From: Candidatus Bathyarchaeota archaeon
GTDB taxonomy: Archaea > Thermoproteota > CALKCG01 > B24 > DRYS01
Assembly (NCBI GenBank): GCA_025058595.1
Contig: JANXEK010000008.1
Span: forward strand, 1 to 62,667
Length of the DNA stretch: 62,667 nucleotides
Reading direction: 5' to 3'
Shown: piece by piece, positions 43,246 to 52,117 of the stretch
Layout of the letters: each line of letters begins with the position of its first letter
How positions within the stretch are numbered: the first letter of the stretch is position 1
Notes under the pieces: model-generated
Database searches by the model: none
The model's input: the letters and a program-made list of their open reading frames with translations, nothing else
What the model was told of the DNA's origin: nothing
Made by a program: the position numbers and the translations under genes

Positions 43246-44445
43246 TTGGGTAGGATGCTAGCCGCCGTCCTCTACGCAGATTTCGATCCACGTAGAGTTT
43301 ACGCTGTATCTAGAGAGGAAGTTACCACTCGTAAGGTTCGTGAAGGTAGTAACGTATGGAGGAATCCTAAGCTTACGTTAGAGGAGAGAAATATACCGAA
43401 ACCTAGGGGTAGGGAGGTATTGATCAGGGTCAAAGCTGTAGGGATATGCGGTAGCGATATCCATATGACGGAGTATGATAGCGAAGGCTACATGCTATAC
43501 CCAGGTTTAACTAAGCTACCTGTAACCTTAGGACATGAGTTCAGCGGTATAGTAGAGGAGGTCGGTAGTGATGTTGTAAACGTTAAACCTGGCGATATGG
43601 TTACTAGCGAGGAGATGCTTTGGTGCGGTGAATGCTTGATATGTAGATCTGTAGATGTCAATCACTGTACTAGGCTTAACGATCCTAGAGATCTAGAATT
43701 CGGTGAGTTAGGCTTTACGCATGACGGCGCTATGGCTGAATACGTAGTAGTCCATGAGAAGTATCTTTGGAGTATAAACCCGCTCCTAGATAGGTATGGA
43801 AGCGAGGATAGAGTCTTCGAGGCAGGTAGTCTAGTGGAGCCTGCATCCGTAGCGTATAGAGCGATATTCAATAGAGCTGGAGGATTCGATCCAGGTGGAT
43901 ACGTAGCTGTATGGGGTGCGGGACCTATAGGTCTATCGGCTATAGCTCTAGCTAAAGCTGCAGGTGCTAGTAAGGTTATAGCTTTCGAGGTAAGCCCTGT
44001 TAGAATGGAGCTAGCTAGATCTATGGGTGCAGACTATGTATTCAATCCGATCGAGCTCGAGAGGATGGGTATACAGCCTTGGGGGAAGATACTAGATATT
44101 ACCGGTGGATGGGGTGTGGATTTGCATATAGAAGCTTCAGGTGTACCCGAACTACTAGCGCAGATGGAGAAGAGCTTAGCGGTCGGAGGTAAAATTACAT
44201 GGATAGGTAGAGCTCCTAGAGCTGTATCTATGTATCCTGAAGTATTCCAGGTTAGGAAGGGGCAGATATACGGTAGTCAAGGTCATTCTGGATGGGGCAT
44301 ATTCAGGAACGTTATAAGGTTGATGTCGTCTGGATCGGTGGATACTACTAAGATGATAACTAGTAGGTTTAGGTTGAACGATGTTTCTAGAGCTTTCGAT
44401 AGAGCTAGACAGAGGATCGATGGTAAGATAACGTTGAAGCCTTAG
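43246..44445 (+). CDS. iolM: Zinc alcohol dehydrogenase resembling scyllo-inosose 3-dehydrogenase
   Basis: 399 aa. Medium-chain dehydrogenase with catalytic zinc Cys in AVGICGSDIHM (near 68), GHEFSGIVEEVG (near 95), structural zinc CGECLICRSVDVNHC (near 126-140) and Rossmann GAGPIGLSAIALAKAAGA. Idiosyncratic stretches SEGYMLYPGLTKLPVTLGHE, EEMLWCGEC, GSLVEPASVAYRAI and VRKGQIYGSQGHSGWGIF match my recollection of Thermotoga maritima TM0412 (IolM) almost phrase for phrase. IolM oxidises 2-keto-myo-inositol to a diketone. ATG 43255, three codons in, may be the real start. Confidence 0.75.
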   Translation: MGRMLAAVLYADFDPRRVYAVSREEVTTRKVREGSNVWRNPKLTLEERNIPKPRGREVLIRVKAVGICGSDIHMTEYDSEGYMLYPGLTKLPVTLGHEFSGIVEEVGSDVVNVKPGDMVTSEEMLWCGECLICRSVDVNHCTRLNDPRDLEFGELGFTHDGAMAEYVVVHEKYLWSINPLLDRYGSEDRVFEAGSLVEPASVAYRAIFNRAGGFDPGGYVAVWGAGPIGLSAIALAKAAGASKVIAFEVSPVRMELARSMGADYVFNPIELERMGIQPWGKILDITGGWGVDLHIEASGVPELLAQMEKSLAVGGKITWIGRAPRAVSMYPEVFQVRKGQIYGSQGHSGWGIFRNVIRLMSSGSVDTTKMITSRFRLNDVSRAFDRARQRIDGKITLKP

Positions 44446-44510
44446 AGTGTAGGGATAGAGTTAGAGTTATCTCCCCAGCTGCATCTACGTATATCCTCGG
44501 TGTCTGCGTT

Positions 44511-45470
44511 ATGGGTTGCGCTATTGGTAGTCGCTGGTCTAAACCTGTGTTAGATCGCTATAACCGTAAGATATACCTAGATCAGATGAATACTAGTGAG
44601 CTTGAGGAGAAGGTAAGAGAGAACGATGTAGTCTTCCTACCAGTGGGGTCGTTGGAAGCTCACGGTCCCTTCGCCCCTCTAGGGGAGGATACGATAATAG
44701 GCGTCTCTATAGCGGAGAGGGTAGCCTATGAGACAGGTGTTACGGTAGCTCCACCTATACCGTATGGTAGTCATCCTAGCCACCACTACGGTATACCTGG
44801 TACCATCCCCGTCAGAGCTACGCTACTAGCCGAGTATGTAGCGGAGGTTGTTAAGTGGCTATCTAACGCTGGTTTCAAGAAGATCTTCATCTGGAATAGC
44901 CACGGGCAGGAGTATGTCCTCCCCATAGCTAAGGATCTAGCTATAGTAGAGAAGGGTGTCCATGCGCTTATATTGGTTACTAGCTGGTGGGCTTGGGTTC
45001 AAGATATATTGAGGAAAGCCGGTAGCGGGGAGGAGGTAGCTCCAGGTGTGAGGATAGAGGCTCCGTTCATACATGCGGATGAAGTCGAAACCAGTGTCGT
45101 ATGGTATCTAGCTCCAGATCTAATCGACGAGGATAAGCTAAAGAGGGAGGGTGAATGGGGTGTGTACAGACCGCTACCAGCTAGATGGGTTAACACAGCT
45201 GGGAATGTATTCACAGATAGACCTTTCAACTGGTACGATGTAAGCTCTCTACCGGAGTTCTACTATTACCGTAAAGGCTTTGTAGGCTATGCTAATCTTG
45301 CAGATCCGGTTAAAGGTAGGGTTCTCGTCGAGAAGGTTGTAGAGAGGGTTGTAGAATTCGTGGAATGGCTTAAGAGAAGTTATCCGGCGGGTAGGATACC
45401 TAGGACTTGGATAGAATTCGAAGATCTATATTTCGATAAACCTAGATCCTGGTGTGAACCTAAGGGTTAA
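44511..45470 (+). CDS. iolN: Creatininase-family hydrolase, candidate diketo-inositol hydrolase
   Basis: 319 aa. Creatininase-fold ligands are visible: LPVGSLEAHGPFAPLGEDT (Glu, His, Asp near 47-60), GIPGTIPVRATLLAEYV, FIWNSHGQEYVL (His and Glu near 128) and FIHADEVETSVVWY (Glu near 195). This is a metal-dependent amidohydrolase-type fold. Standing between IolM- and IolO-like genes it is the best candidate for the ring-opening hydrolase IolN of the Thermotoga pathway. That iolN belongs to this fold is from memory. Alternative: another lactamase/amidase role. Confidence 0.65.
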   Translation: MGCAIGSRWSKPVLDRYNRKIYLDQMNTSELEEKVRENDVVFLPVGSLEAHGPFAPLGEDTIIGVSIAERVAYETGVTVAPPIPYGSHPSHHYGIPGTIPVRATLLAEYVAEVVKWLSNAGFKKIFIWNSHGQEYVLPIAKDLAIVEKGVHALILVTSWWAWVQDILRKAGSGEEVAPGVRIEAPFIHADEVETSVVWYLAPDLIDEDKLKREGEWGVYRPLPARWVNTAGNVFTDRPFNWYDVSSLPEFYYYRKGFVGYANLADPVKGRVLVEKVVERVVEFVEWLKRSYPAGRIPRTWIEFEDLYFDKPRSWCEPKG

Positions 45471-45473
45471 CGG

Positions 45474-46292
45474 TTGGTGGGCTCGCTGAAGCTATCCGTG
45501 GTCTATCTCTTAACGTCGGATCCAAGGTTCAACCTAGGTGTGAGGGGTTCTCTAGATGACCTGCTACCTAGGATTAGATCCATAGGGCTAGATGGCGTAG
45601 AGTATAACATACCTAACCCCTTCGATGTGGATGGTGTTAGGTTGCGTAGGGTTACCGAGGATTACGGTTTAGATATACCAGTATTATCGACAGGTTTATC
45701 GTATATACTCCACGGTATCAACCTGTCCAGTGTAGATGAGGATTCTAGGTTGAAAGCTGTTAAGTGGATGCGTCGATACATAGATCTATCTTGCGAGCTA
45801 GGATCGTATAGAGTCGTCTTAGGCTTGGTTAGGGGTAGATGTACCGATCGAGATCAGGGTATACGTCTACTCGCATCCTCTCTGAGAGAACTCGATCGTT
45901 ACGCGTACGAGAAAGGTGTACATATACTGTTGGAACCTTTGAGTAGCGGTGAAACAAACCTTGTAAATAGCATCGAGGAGGCTCTTATGTTCGTAGAGAT
46001 GTTTAGATCTATACGTATCCTATTCGATGTATACCATGCGTTAAACGAGGAGAAGGATCTCGTTAGATCCTTAGGATATGCCGGGAGATACGTAGAGCAT
46101 ATACATGTAGCTGATATGAGTAGAGGTGTATCTGAGCTAGGGGAGCTCCCCCTAAATCAGCTCTTTAGTATCCTAAGCTCGATAGGATATGAAGGATATG
46201 TAAGTTTAGAAGCTAGGATGGAGTATAGCGTCGAAGAATCTCTTAGAAGATTCATAGATATCGTTAAAGCTCTCCTTAAACCCTTACGATGA
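45474..46292 (+). CDS. iolO: TIM-barrel epimerase resembling 5-keto-L-gluconate epimerase
   Basis: 272 aa. Xylose-isomerase-like barrel with the peptide VVLGLVRGR near 120, then VHILLEPLSSGETN (Glu near 154), IRILFDVYHALNEE (Asp/His near 185), YVEHIHVADMSRG (near 208) and GYVSLEARMEY (Glu near 243). The N-terminal LSVVYLLTSDPRF and STGLSYILHGINLS also parallel TM0416 (IolO) as I remember it. IolO turns 5-keto-L-gluconate into D-tagaturonate. It begins 3 bp after the iolN-like stop, so the two are surely co-transcribed. TTG start; GTG at 45477 is an alternative. Confidence 0.7.
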   Translation: MVGSLKLSVVYLLTSDPRFNLGVRGSLDDLLPRIRSIGLDGVEYNIPNPFDVDGVRLRRVTEDYGLDIPVLSTGLSYILHGINLSSVDEDSRLKAVKWMRRYIDLSCELGSYRVVLGLVRGRCTDRDQGIRLLASSLRELDRYAYEKGVHILLEPLSSGETNLVNSIEEALMFVEMFRSIRILFDVYHALNEEKDLVRSLGYAGRYVEHIHVADMSRGVSELGELPLNQLFSILSSIGYEGYVSLEARMEYSVEESLRRFIDIVKALLKPLR

Positions 46293-46467
46293 AGCTAGTC
46301 GAAGTTATACGGATGGAAAGCTTAGGAGAACAGGAGGCTATCCACAGTCGATGGGGGTACGAAGATCGAACGTAGATGAGGCTACCAGAGTGGTCGGTAA
46401 GGCTTCAGCCGTGGAGTATATCTACCCTATACCTATGCTACGTCGGTAGACTTAGCAGTAAAGTTAT

Positions 46468-47571
46468 GTGCGGATGGAGGTAGGGTTATTAGTATCCCGA
46501 AATCATATAATGTATGGTTTGCGAAACTGTATCCGAAGCCTAAGTCTAACCTATCTACTACTCATCTCTATAGTCATCGAATCGTATATACCGTCTAACC
46601 CTGGGTTGAGGTATATCGAGTATAGGGTTTATGAGGTTGAAGATGTAGCTACCCTAACCTATCTAGGTTCTAATAGGACTGTCTACGTAGATTGGCTTGT
46701 TCCGTTGAATAACAGTCATCAACTATCCTATGTGCTTGAGTTGAACCCTAAGGTATACGATAGGTTTACGGATAGATGGGGTAACGTTATCTATAGGTTT
46801 AAGATCGATCTAGATGTTTACGGATCGACGTTTAGGTTGGAGGGTAGGTATCGCGTCGTATGCTATAGTACGGTCTCAGCGGTGGATACCGGAGGGTATG
46901 GTAGATTGGAGGATATAGATTTAGATCGTATAGACTCGGTGTATCTCGCTCCAAGCTACTGGTGGAATTTCACAGATCCAATCGTATCTAGGCTTCTCGA
47001 AGAGATTAAGTCATCTCTAATCGGGGATTCTCGCATCGATGTATTGATCGGAGAAGCTAAGAAGATAGTTAATTCTAAGCTATCGTATAGAAGGATCGAG
47101 GAGAGGTTAGGTGCATCAGAAGCTTTGAGGAGGGGTTACGGGGATTGCTCAGAATTCTCAGATCTACTGATATCTCTAGCTAGAGGTTTAGGTATACCTG
47201 CTCGAAGGGTTTTAGGTGTGTATATCGAGGATTCCGAGGTTAAAGGTTGGCATGCATGGGTTGAGGTATGGAGTCCACCATTCGGGTGGATACCCATAGA
47301 AGCTACCGATCCGCTACCCCCGATCAAGCCTTTAGGCCATATAACATCGAACTATCTCGCTCTATACGTCGAGGGATACCAGGAGGATACTGTGGATGAA
47401 GAGTTTAGGGATGAGGAGATACTGTTCGATGTTAAGCTGATCGAGCATACCAGGTTGGTGGAGGATCCATATGTTAGGGTTGCTAGGGATCTCGCTATAT
47501 CGGTATCCATAGCTGTGGTAGCCATAGTAGCTATCCATATAGCTGTGAAGATGCGTAGAGCTAAGGGTTAA
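46468..47571 (+). CDS. Membrane-anchored transglutaminase-like protein
   Basis: 367 aa. N-terminal signal or anchor (SLTYLLLISIVIESYI, near 24-40), an extracytoplasmic beta-rich region to about 190, then a transglutaminase-core domain. Its catalytic triad is visible: RGYGDCSEFSDLLISLARGL (Cys near 226), GWHAWVEVW (His near 262) and PIEATDPLPP (Asp near 279). A second membrane helix (LAISVSIAVVAIVAIHIAVK) and basic tail close the protein. Archaeal members probably act as cysteine proteases or amidases on extracellular proteins. Stands alone; convergent with aspartate kinase. Confidence 0.85.
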   Translation: MRMEVGLLVSRNHIMYGLRNCIRSLSLTYLLLISIVIESYIPSNPGLRYIEYRVYEVEDVATLTYLGSNRTVYVDWLVPLNNSHQLSYVLELNPKVYDRFTDRWGNVIYRFKIDLDVYGSTFRLEGRYRVVCYSTVSAVDTGGYGRLEDIDLDRIDSVYLAPSYWWNFTDPIVSRLLEEIKSSLIGDSRIDVLIGEAKKIVNSKLSYRRIEERLGASEALRRGYGDCSEFSDLLISLARGLGIPARRVLGVYIEDSEVKGWHAWVEVWSPPFGWIPIEATDPLPPIKPLGHITSNYLALYVEGYQEDTVDEEFRDEEILFDVKLIEHTRLVEDPYVRVARDLAISVSIAVVAIVAIHIAVKMRRAKG

Positions 47572-47572
47572 G

Positions 47573-48985
47573 CTAATCTTCGTATAGCTTGAATTCATCG
47601 TGTATCGCTCTCACAGCCTCCTCTCCATCCTCCTCCTTGACGACGAAGGATATGTTGTACTCTGAGGAGCCCTGAGCTATCATACGTACGTTTATCCCCT
47701 TCGAAGCTACCGCTCTAAACACTTTAGCAGCTACCCCCGGCGTCCCCCTCATACCGGCTCCTACCACCGATACTACGCATATATCCGGCTCGTAGTATAC
47801 CCTACTGACGAGTAAACCTGTAACGCTCGATTCTAAAGCTGCGACAGCTCTATCGAGCGAACCTCTATCGATCACCATAGTTATATTGGCTTCGGAGCTA
47901 CTTTGCGATATCATAAGTATATTCACACCAGCTCTACCTAAAGCTTCGAAAACTTTAGCCGCTACACCTGGTAAACCGACCATACCCGTCCCCTCGACTG
48001 CTAGGAGGGCTACATCCCTTATCAAAACGACTGTTTTAACTATACGTCTATCGACTTCAGGTCTACCAGGCTCTATAGATGTCCCATGCTTACCGGTATC
48101 GAATAGATTCCTAACCCTGACTGGGATGCCTCGTGAAGCTATAGGATCGAATACCCTTGGATGCAACCCTTTAACGCTAAACCTAGCTAGCTCTATAGCC
48201 TCCTCGTAGCTTAGCTTATCTATAGTTCTAGCTCTTCTCTCGATCATAGGATCAGCCGTCATTATACCGTCTACATGCGTCCATAGGTAAACCTCATCGG
48301 AATCTAGACATGCAGCTAGGATAGTAGCTGTATAATCTGCTCCACCACGTCCAAGCGTAGTTATACAGCCATCTATCGTCGCACCTGAGAAACCGGCTAC
48401 CACAGGCGTTATGCCACGATCTATCAGAGGCTTCAACCTCTTAGAAACCTCGACTCTCGTATTCTCTATCAACGGGTTAGCATCCCCGAACCTTCCATCT
48501 GTAACTATGCCAGCCTCCCACCCCGCTAGAGCTACGCTATCAATCCCCTCCTCCGTGAGCTTGCTAGATACTATGATAGCGGATAGAACCTCTCCTATCG
48601 AAGCTATATAGTCTCTAACCTTAGCTGTAACCTCTCTAAGCTTCACGCATGTATAGGATATACTCCTCACCTCCCCCACTACCGCCTCGATCCTTTTAAG
48701 AGCAGCCTCCCTAGCTTCGATACTACCTAAAGCCTCCATCGCTAGCTTTACATACACTTCTCTTACCCAGTTTATATGCCCCCCTACCCTATCCTCGACA
48801 CCTAGCTCCATCTCCCTACATAGGGATAGAAGCCTATCGGTCACCCCTTCCACAGCAGCTACGACTACTACTAGCCTATAACCCCTACTCAACGCATCCC
48901 TTACGATGTCTACTATCCTCTCCATACCTTCGGCTGTAGCTACGCATCTCTCGCCAAACTTATAGATTAGAATCCTACTGCTCAC
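47573..48985 (-). CDS. lysC: Aspartate kinase with two ACT domains
   Basis: About 470 aa from the preferred GTG at 48985; the frame is open to 49042. Amino-acid kinase fold: VVVVAAVEGVTDRLL, GRGGADYTATILAACLDSDE and YLWTHVDGIMTADPMI, then tandem ACT domains (LPGVAAKVFEALGRAGVNIL; TPGVAAKVFRAVASKGINVR) that bind allosteric lysine or threonine. The usual N-terminal KFGGTSV reads KFGERCV here, an unusual change in the phosphate-binding loop. The GTG at 48985 has GGTGA eight bases upstream and gives the natural N-terminus SSRILIYKFG. It overlaps the upstream gene by 11 bp. Confidence 0.88.
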   Translation of the reverse strand: MSSRILIYKFGERCVATAEGMERIVDIVRDALSRGYRLVVVVAAVEGVTDRLLSLCREMELGVEDRVGGHINWVREVYVKLAMEALGSIEAREAALKRIEAVVGEVRSISYTCVKLREVTAKVRDYIASIGEVLSAIIVSSKLTEEGIDSVALAGWEAGIVTDGRFGDANPLIENTRVEVSKRLKPLIDRGITPVVAGFSGATIDGCITTLGRGGADYTATILAACLDSDEVYLWTHVDGIMTADPMIERRARTIDKLSYEEAIELARFSVKGLHPRVFDPIASRGIPVRVRNLFDTGKHGTSIEPGRPEVDRRIVKTVVLIRDVALLAVEGTGMVGLPGVAAKVFEALGRAGVNILMISQSSSEANITMVIDRGSLDRAVAALESSVTGLLVSRVYYEPDICVVSVVGAGMRGTPGVAAKVFRAVASKGINVRMIAQGSSEYNISFVVKEEDGEEAVRAIHDEFKLYED

Positions 48986-50270
48986 GATACGTATCACCCT
49001 TCTTCGGAGATCCGTGTAGAGCTTTAAGCTTAGCAAGCTCATCTACGAGCATAGGTAGGAATACACCTACATCCGATACTACGCCTATCGATTGAGCCGC
49101 CCCCCTATCGAGAAGCTTAACCGGTACAGCCGGGTTTATATCTACGCATACGACTTTAACAGTAGAAGGTATCATATTCCCTACAGCTATAGAGTGTAGC
49201 ATAGATGCTAGCATTAAGACTAGGCCTGCATCCTTAAGATGCATTCTATACGCTTTCTGAGCTTCAACTACATCCGTTATGACATCGGGTATAGGTCCAT
49301 CATCCCTTATCGAGCCTGCTAGCACGTATGGTACATCGTTAACTATGCATTCGTAGAATATCCCCTTCTTCAATATCCCCTTCTCGACTGCTCTACGTAG
49401 ACCTCCGCACTTCATCACCTCGTTTATAGCTACCAGGTGATTCTTATTTCCACCAGGTATCCTATACCCTTCATCCACCTTGAACCCGAGCGATGTACCG
49501 AAGAGGGCGTACTCTACATCGTGAACAGCTAGCGCATTACCGGATAGAAGAGCGTCGACGAACCCCATACGGATCATACGTGCTAGATGTTCACCTCCAC
49601 CCGTATGTACCACCGCAGGTCCAGCTACGACTACTATCCTACCCCTGGATGCCTTCACCTTATACATCTCCTCAGCTATCCTCTTAACTATAGTCGGTGT
49701 AGGCTTCTCAGGTGAAGCTCTACTACTCATAAACTCGAAGATACCTACACCCGTCCTAGGATATTCTGGAAGCTTAACCCTCACACCTTCATCGCCTACG
49801 ACTACAAGATCCCCTCTACGTACATCCCTAATACCCTTACAGTATGCTCTACCGGCTACAGGGTCCACTACTATAACTTTATCCATACATACATCTTCGA
49901 CCTGCACCCATCTACCATTATACCTTATCCATGTAGGATGGTTCGTAGTAGCGTAGAATCCATCCGGTAGAACCATATCATCTGGGGCCTCCTCTAACTT
50001 AGCATCCTCTATGTATACCGGTAGAGCTCCTAAACTTCTAAGCTCTTTAAGTATGTATTCGAGGTGGTCGCGACTCCTACCCTTAACCATTATCCTAGCG
50101 TAGCTCGTCTCATCCTTCCTCCTACCTATACGGAAATCTAATACCTCGAACTCCCCTCCTAGATCCATAACTCTATCGAAAACCTTAGGTAGTATGTACG
50201 AATCTATGAGATGTCCTTCAAGTTCGATTATCTCTGTATATTCATCGCCTGGATCTTGGAATACGATCAC
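48975..50270 (-). CDS. TIGR00300 (LOR/SDH-type) protein, probable ornithine cyclodeaminase
   Basis: 431 aa. N-terminal domain starts YTEIIELEGHLIDSYILPKV; middle DGFYATTNHPTWIRYNGRWV (near 128); C-terminal dinucleotide-binding domain VVVAGPAVVHTGGGEHLARM (near 225), YRIPGGNKNHLVAINEVMKC and the tail VKLLDRGAAQSIGVVSDVGV. These are hallmarks of the archaeal LOR/SDH-like family, for which an ornithine cyclodeaminase function (ornithine to proline and ammonia) has been described. Overlaps aspartate kinase downstream, so a role in amino-acid metabolism is consistent. Confidence 0.82.
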   Translation of the reverse strand: MIVFQDPGDEYTEIIELEGHLIDSYILPKVFDRVMDLGGEFEVLDFRIGRRKDETSYARIMVKGRSRDHLEYILKELRSLGALPVYIEDAKLEEAPDDMVLPDGFYATTNHPTWIRYNGRWVQVEDVCMDKVIVVDPVAGRAYCKGIRDVRRGDLVVVGDEGVRVKLPEYPRTGVGIFEFMSSRASPEKPTPTIVKRIAEEMYKVKASRGRIVVVAGPAVVHTGGGEHLARMIRMGFVDALLSGNALAVHDVEYALFGTSLGFKVDEGYRIPGGNKNHLVAINEVMKCGGLRRAVEKGILKKGIFYECIVNDVPYVLAGSIRDDGPIPDVITDVVEAQKAYRMHLKDAGLVLMLASMLHSIAVGNMIPSTVKVVCVDINPAVPVKLLDRGAAQSIGVVSDVGVFLPMLVDELAKLKALHGSPKKGDTYREQ

Positions 50271-50374
50271 CCACCATCATGACCACCATCTAAACCTATA
50301 ACCCTAGGAAGCAATCATACAATTCATCGCAGCCGCTATTTAACGGTTTCCCTTCCGCGAATAGCTATAGGGAT

Positions 50375-50385
50375 AGTTTAATAAA
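50375..50385 (+). promoter_or_regulatory. TATA element for the URO-D-family gene
   Basis: AGTTTAATAAA 30-40 bp before the TTG at 50415, in the 144-bp gap shared with the divergent LOR/SDH gene. Confidence 0.5.
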
Positions 50386-50414
50386 GTCGGACGTCATCCA
50401 TCGTTATCGGTGGT

Positions 50415-51581
50415 TTGAGAGGTTTGAATCTACGGATTAGATTCCTAGAGGTAGCTAGATTCGGTAAACCGGATAGGATACCGTTATCGTTATGGGGTAT
50501 TAGACCTGCTACGCTTAAAAGGTGGTGGATGGAGGGTTTACCCCCAGGGATGGATGCAGCTACATACTTTAGGTTCGACATATATGGTATGAAGACTTTC
50601 AATATAACCTCGTGGCCTTCTGAAGGCTTCCAGTGGGAGCCTAGCGATAGGCTTGTAAACCTAGGCCCCATCCCCCCTTTCGATTACAAGATTATAAGGG
50701 AGGATGATAGGTATAGGGTATGGGTGGATAGTCTAGGTATAACCCAGCTGGGATTCCAAGATGATTGGAAGTATGGTTGGAGCGGGTTCGCTACGAGGAC
50801 GTTCGTAGATTTCCCCGTTAAGTGTAGGGATGATTTCGAGCGTATAAAGGGTAGATATGACCCGCATCACCCAGATAGATATCCATCTAGATGGGGGGAG
50901 ACGGTCGAGTATCTAAGGAAAAATAATGATGGAAGCTTCCTCATACATATGTCGCTGAGAGGTGCTTTCTGGTGGATTAGGGATATGATGGGGTTGGAGG
51001 CTACCCTGATAAGCTTCTTCAAAGATAGACAGCTTATCAGGGATATACTTGATCTATACCTGGATTTCCATATCGAAGCTTTAAGGAGAGCTATCGGAGA
51101 GGTTGAGGTAGACTATGTTACACTCAACGAGGATATGGCTTATAAACGTGGATCAATGATTTCACCCAAGATGTTTAGAGAGTATATTTCACCGGTTTAC
51201 CGTGAGTTTATCAAGTTCCTTAAAGATAATGGTGTTAAGATAGTTATAGTAGATAGCGATGGGTATGTCGAACCTCTAATACCCGAGCTTCTATCTGTAG
51301 GAGTTGATGGTATATCTCCATGCGAAGTAGCCGCAGGTATGGATGTAGTAGAGCTTAGGAGGAAGTATCCAAACCTCGTTATGATGGGTGGTATAGATAA
51401 GAGGATGCTAGCATCGTCCAAGCTAGACATAGATAGGGAGGTCTACAGAAAGGTTCCACCGTTAGTAGAGAGTAGAGGCTACTTTCCAGGTGTAGATCAC
51501 GCCGTCCCACCCGATATATCGTTCGATAACTTCAGCTACTTTGTAGAGCTTCTCAAAAAGCTATGCGGCTGGATCGATTAA
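50415..51581 (+). CDS. Uroporphyrinogen decarboxylase-family protein (corrinoid methyltransferase-like)
   Basis: 388 aa TIM barrel of the URO-D superfamily. The N-terminal RIRFLEVARFGKPDRIPLSL replaces the canonical R-F-R-P motif of true HemE. VEVDYVTLNEDMAYKRGSMI (near 235), MFREYISPVYREFIKFLKDN and IVDSDGYVEPLIPELLSVGV followed by NLVMMGGIDKRML resemble MtaA/CmuA-type methyltransferases. It is therefore unlikely to be a heme enzyme. The next gene is a DUF2284 protein overlapping by 19 bp. Start TTG (50415) or TTG 50424. Confidence 0.85.
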   Translation: MRGLNLRIRFLEVARFGKPDRIPLSLWGIRPATLKRWWMEGLPPGMDAATYFRFDIYGMKTFNITSWPSEGFQWEPSDRLVNLGPIPPFDYKIIREDDRYRVWVDSLGITQLGFQDDWKYGWSGFATRTFVDFPVKCRDDFERIKGRYDPHHPDRYPSRWGETVEYLRKNNDGSFLIHMSLRGAFWWIRDMMGLEATLISFFKDRQLIRDILDLYLDFHIEALRRAIGEVEVDYVTLNEDMAYKRGSMISPKMFREYISPVYREFIKFLKDNGVKIVIVDSDGYVEPLIPELLSVGVDGISPCEVAAGMDVVELRRKYPNLVMMGGIDKRMLASSKLDIDREVYRKVPPLVESRGYFPGVDHAVPPDISFDNFSYFVELLKKLCGWID

Positions 51582-52117
51582 CCCATAGGTGGTTATCCTT
51601 GGATGATGGATACTACTCGCTATCTTTAGAGGATCTATGCAATCTAGCTGTGAAGCTAGGTGCTAAAACAGCTAGGATCCTAAGATCTGAGGATATCGTA
51701 ATCGCAGATTGGGTTAGACTTAAATGTATGTATGGATGCGGAGGATACGGTGAGAGGCTTACATGCCCACCCTATTCTCCGACACCGGAGGAGACTAGAA
51801 GGATACTTAGATCGTATGAATACTGCATACTGGTAGAGTTTCTACCTGAAGCTGATATCCATAGGGTTATGGCTGGACTCGAGAGGGAGGCTTTCCTAGC
51901 TGGATACTACTCCGCCTTCGCTATGGCTGTGGGTCCATGCGAGCTATGTGAGGAGTGTACGCTTAAGAGTTGTAGGTATCCTGAGATAGCTAGGCCATCC
52001 ATGGAGGCGTGTGGTATAGACGTCTATGCTACGGCTAGAAAGGCTGGCTTCGATATCAAGCCTCTTAAATCTCGTAGAGAGACTCCGAAATACTTCGGGC
52101 TACTGTTGGTTAGGTAG
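51563..52117 (+). CDS. DUF2284 cysteine-rich metal-binding protein
   Basis: 184 aa. Cys-rich pattern: CMYGCGGYGERLTCPPYSPT (near 56-75) and CELCEECTLKSCRYPEIARP (near 132-150), followed by SMEACGIDVYATARKAGFDI. The CxxC-x-x-C...C arrangement probably holds one or two Fe-S or zinc sites. As far as I recall, DUF2284 proteins often neighbour corrinoid methyltransferases. The 19-bp overlap with the URO-D gene means translational coupling. The function is unproven. The 3' end overlaps kae1 by 8 bp on the other strand. Confidence 0.85.
   Translation: MRLDRLTHRWLSLDDGYYSLSLEDLCNLAVKLGAKTARILRSEDIVIADWVRLKCMYGCGGYGERLTCPPYSPTPEETRRILRSYEYCILVEFLPEADIHRVMAGLEREAFLAGYYSAFAMAVGPCELCEECTLKSCRYPEIARPSMEACGIDVYATARKAGFDIKPLKSRRETPKYFGLLLVR

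Noticed and set aside
50415-51581. Calling the URO-D protein HemE (heme synthesis)
   Set aside because: The HemE N-terminal substrate motif is missing and the neighbours are not heme genes.
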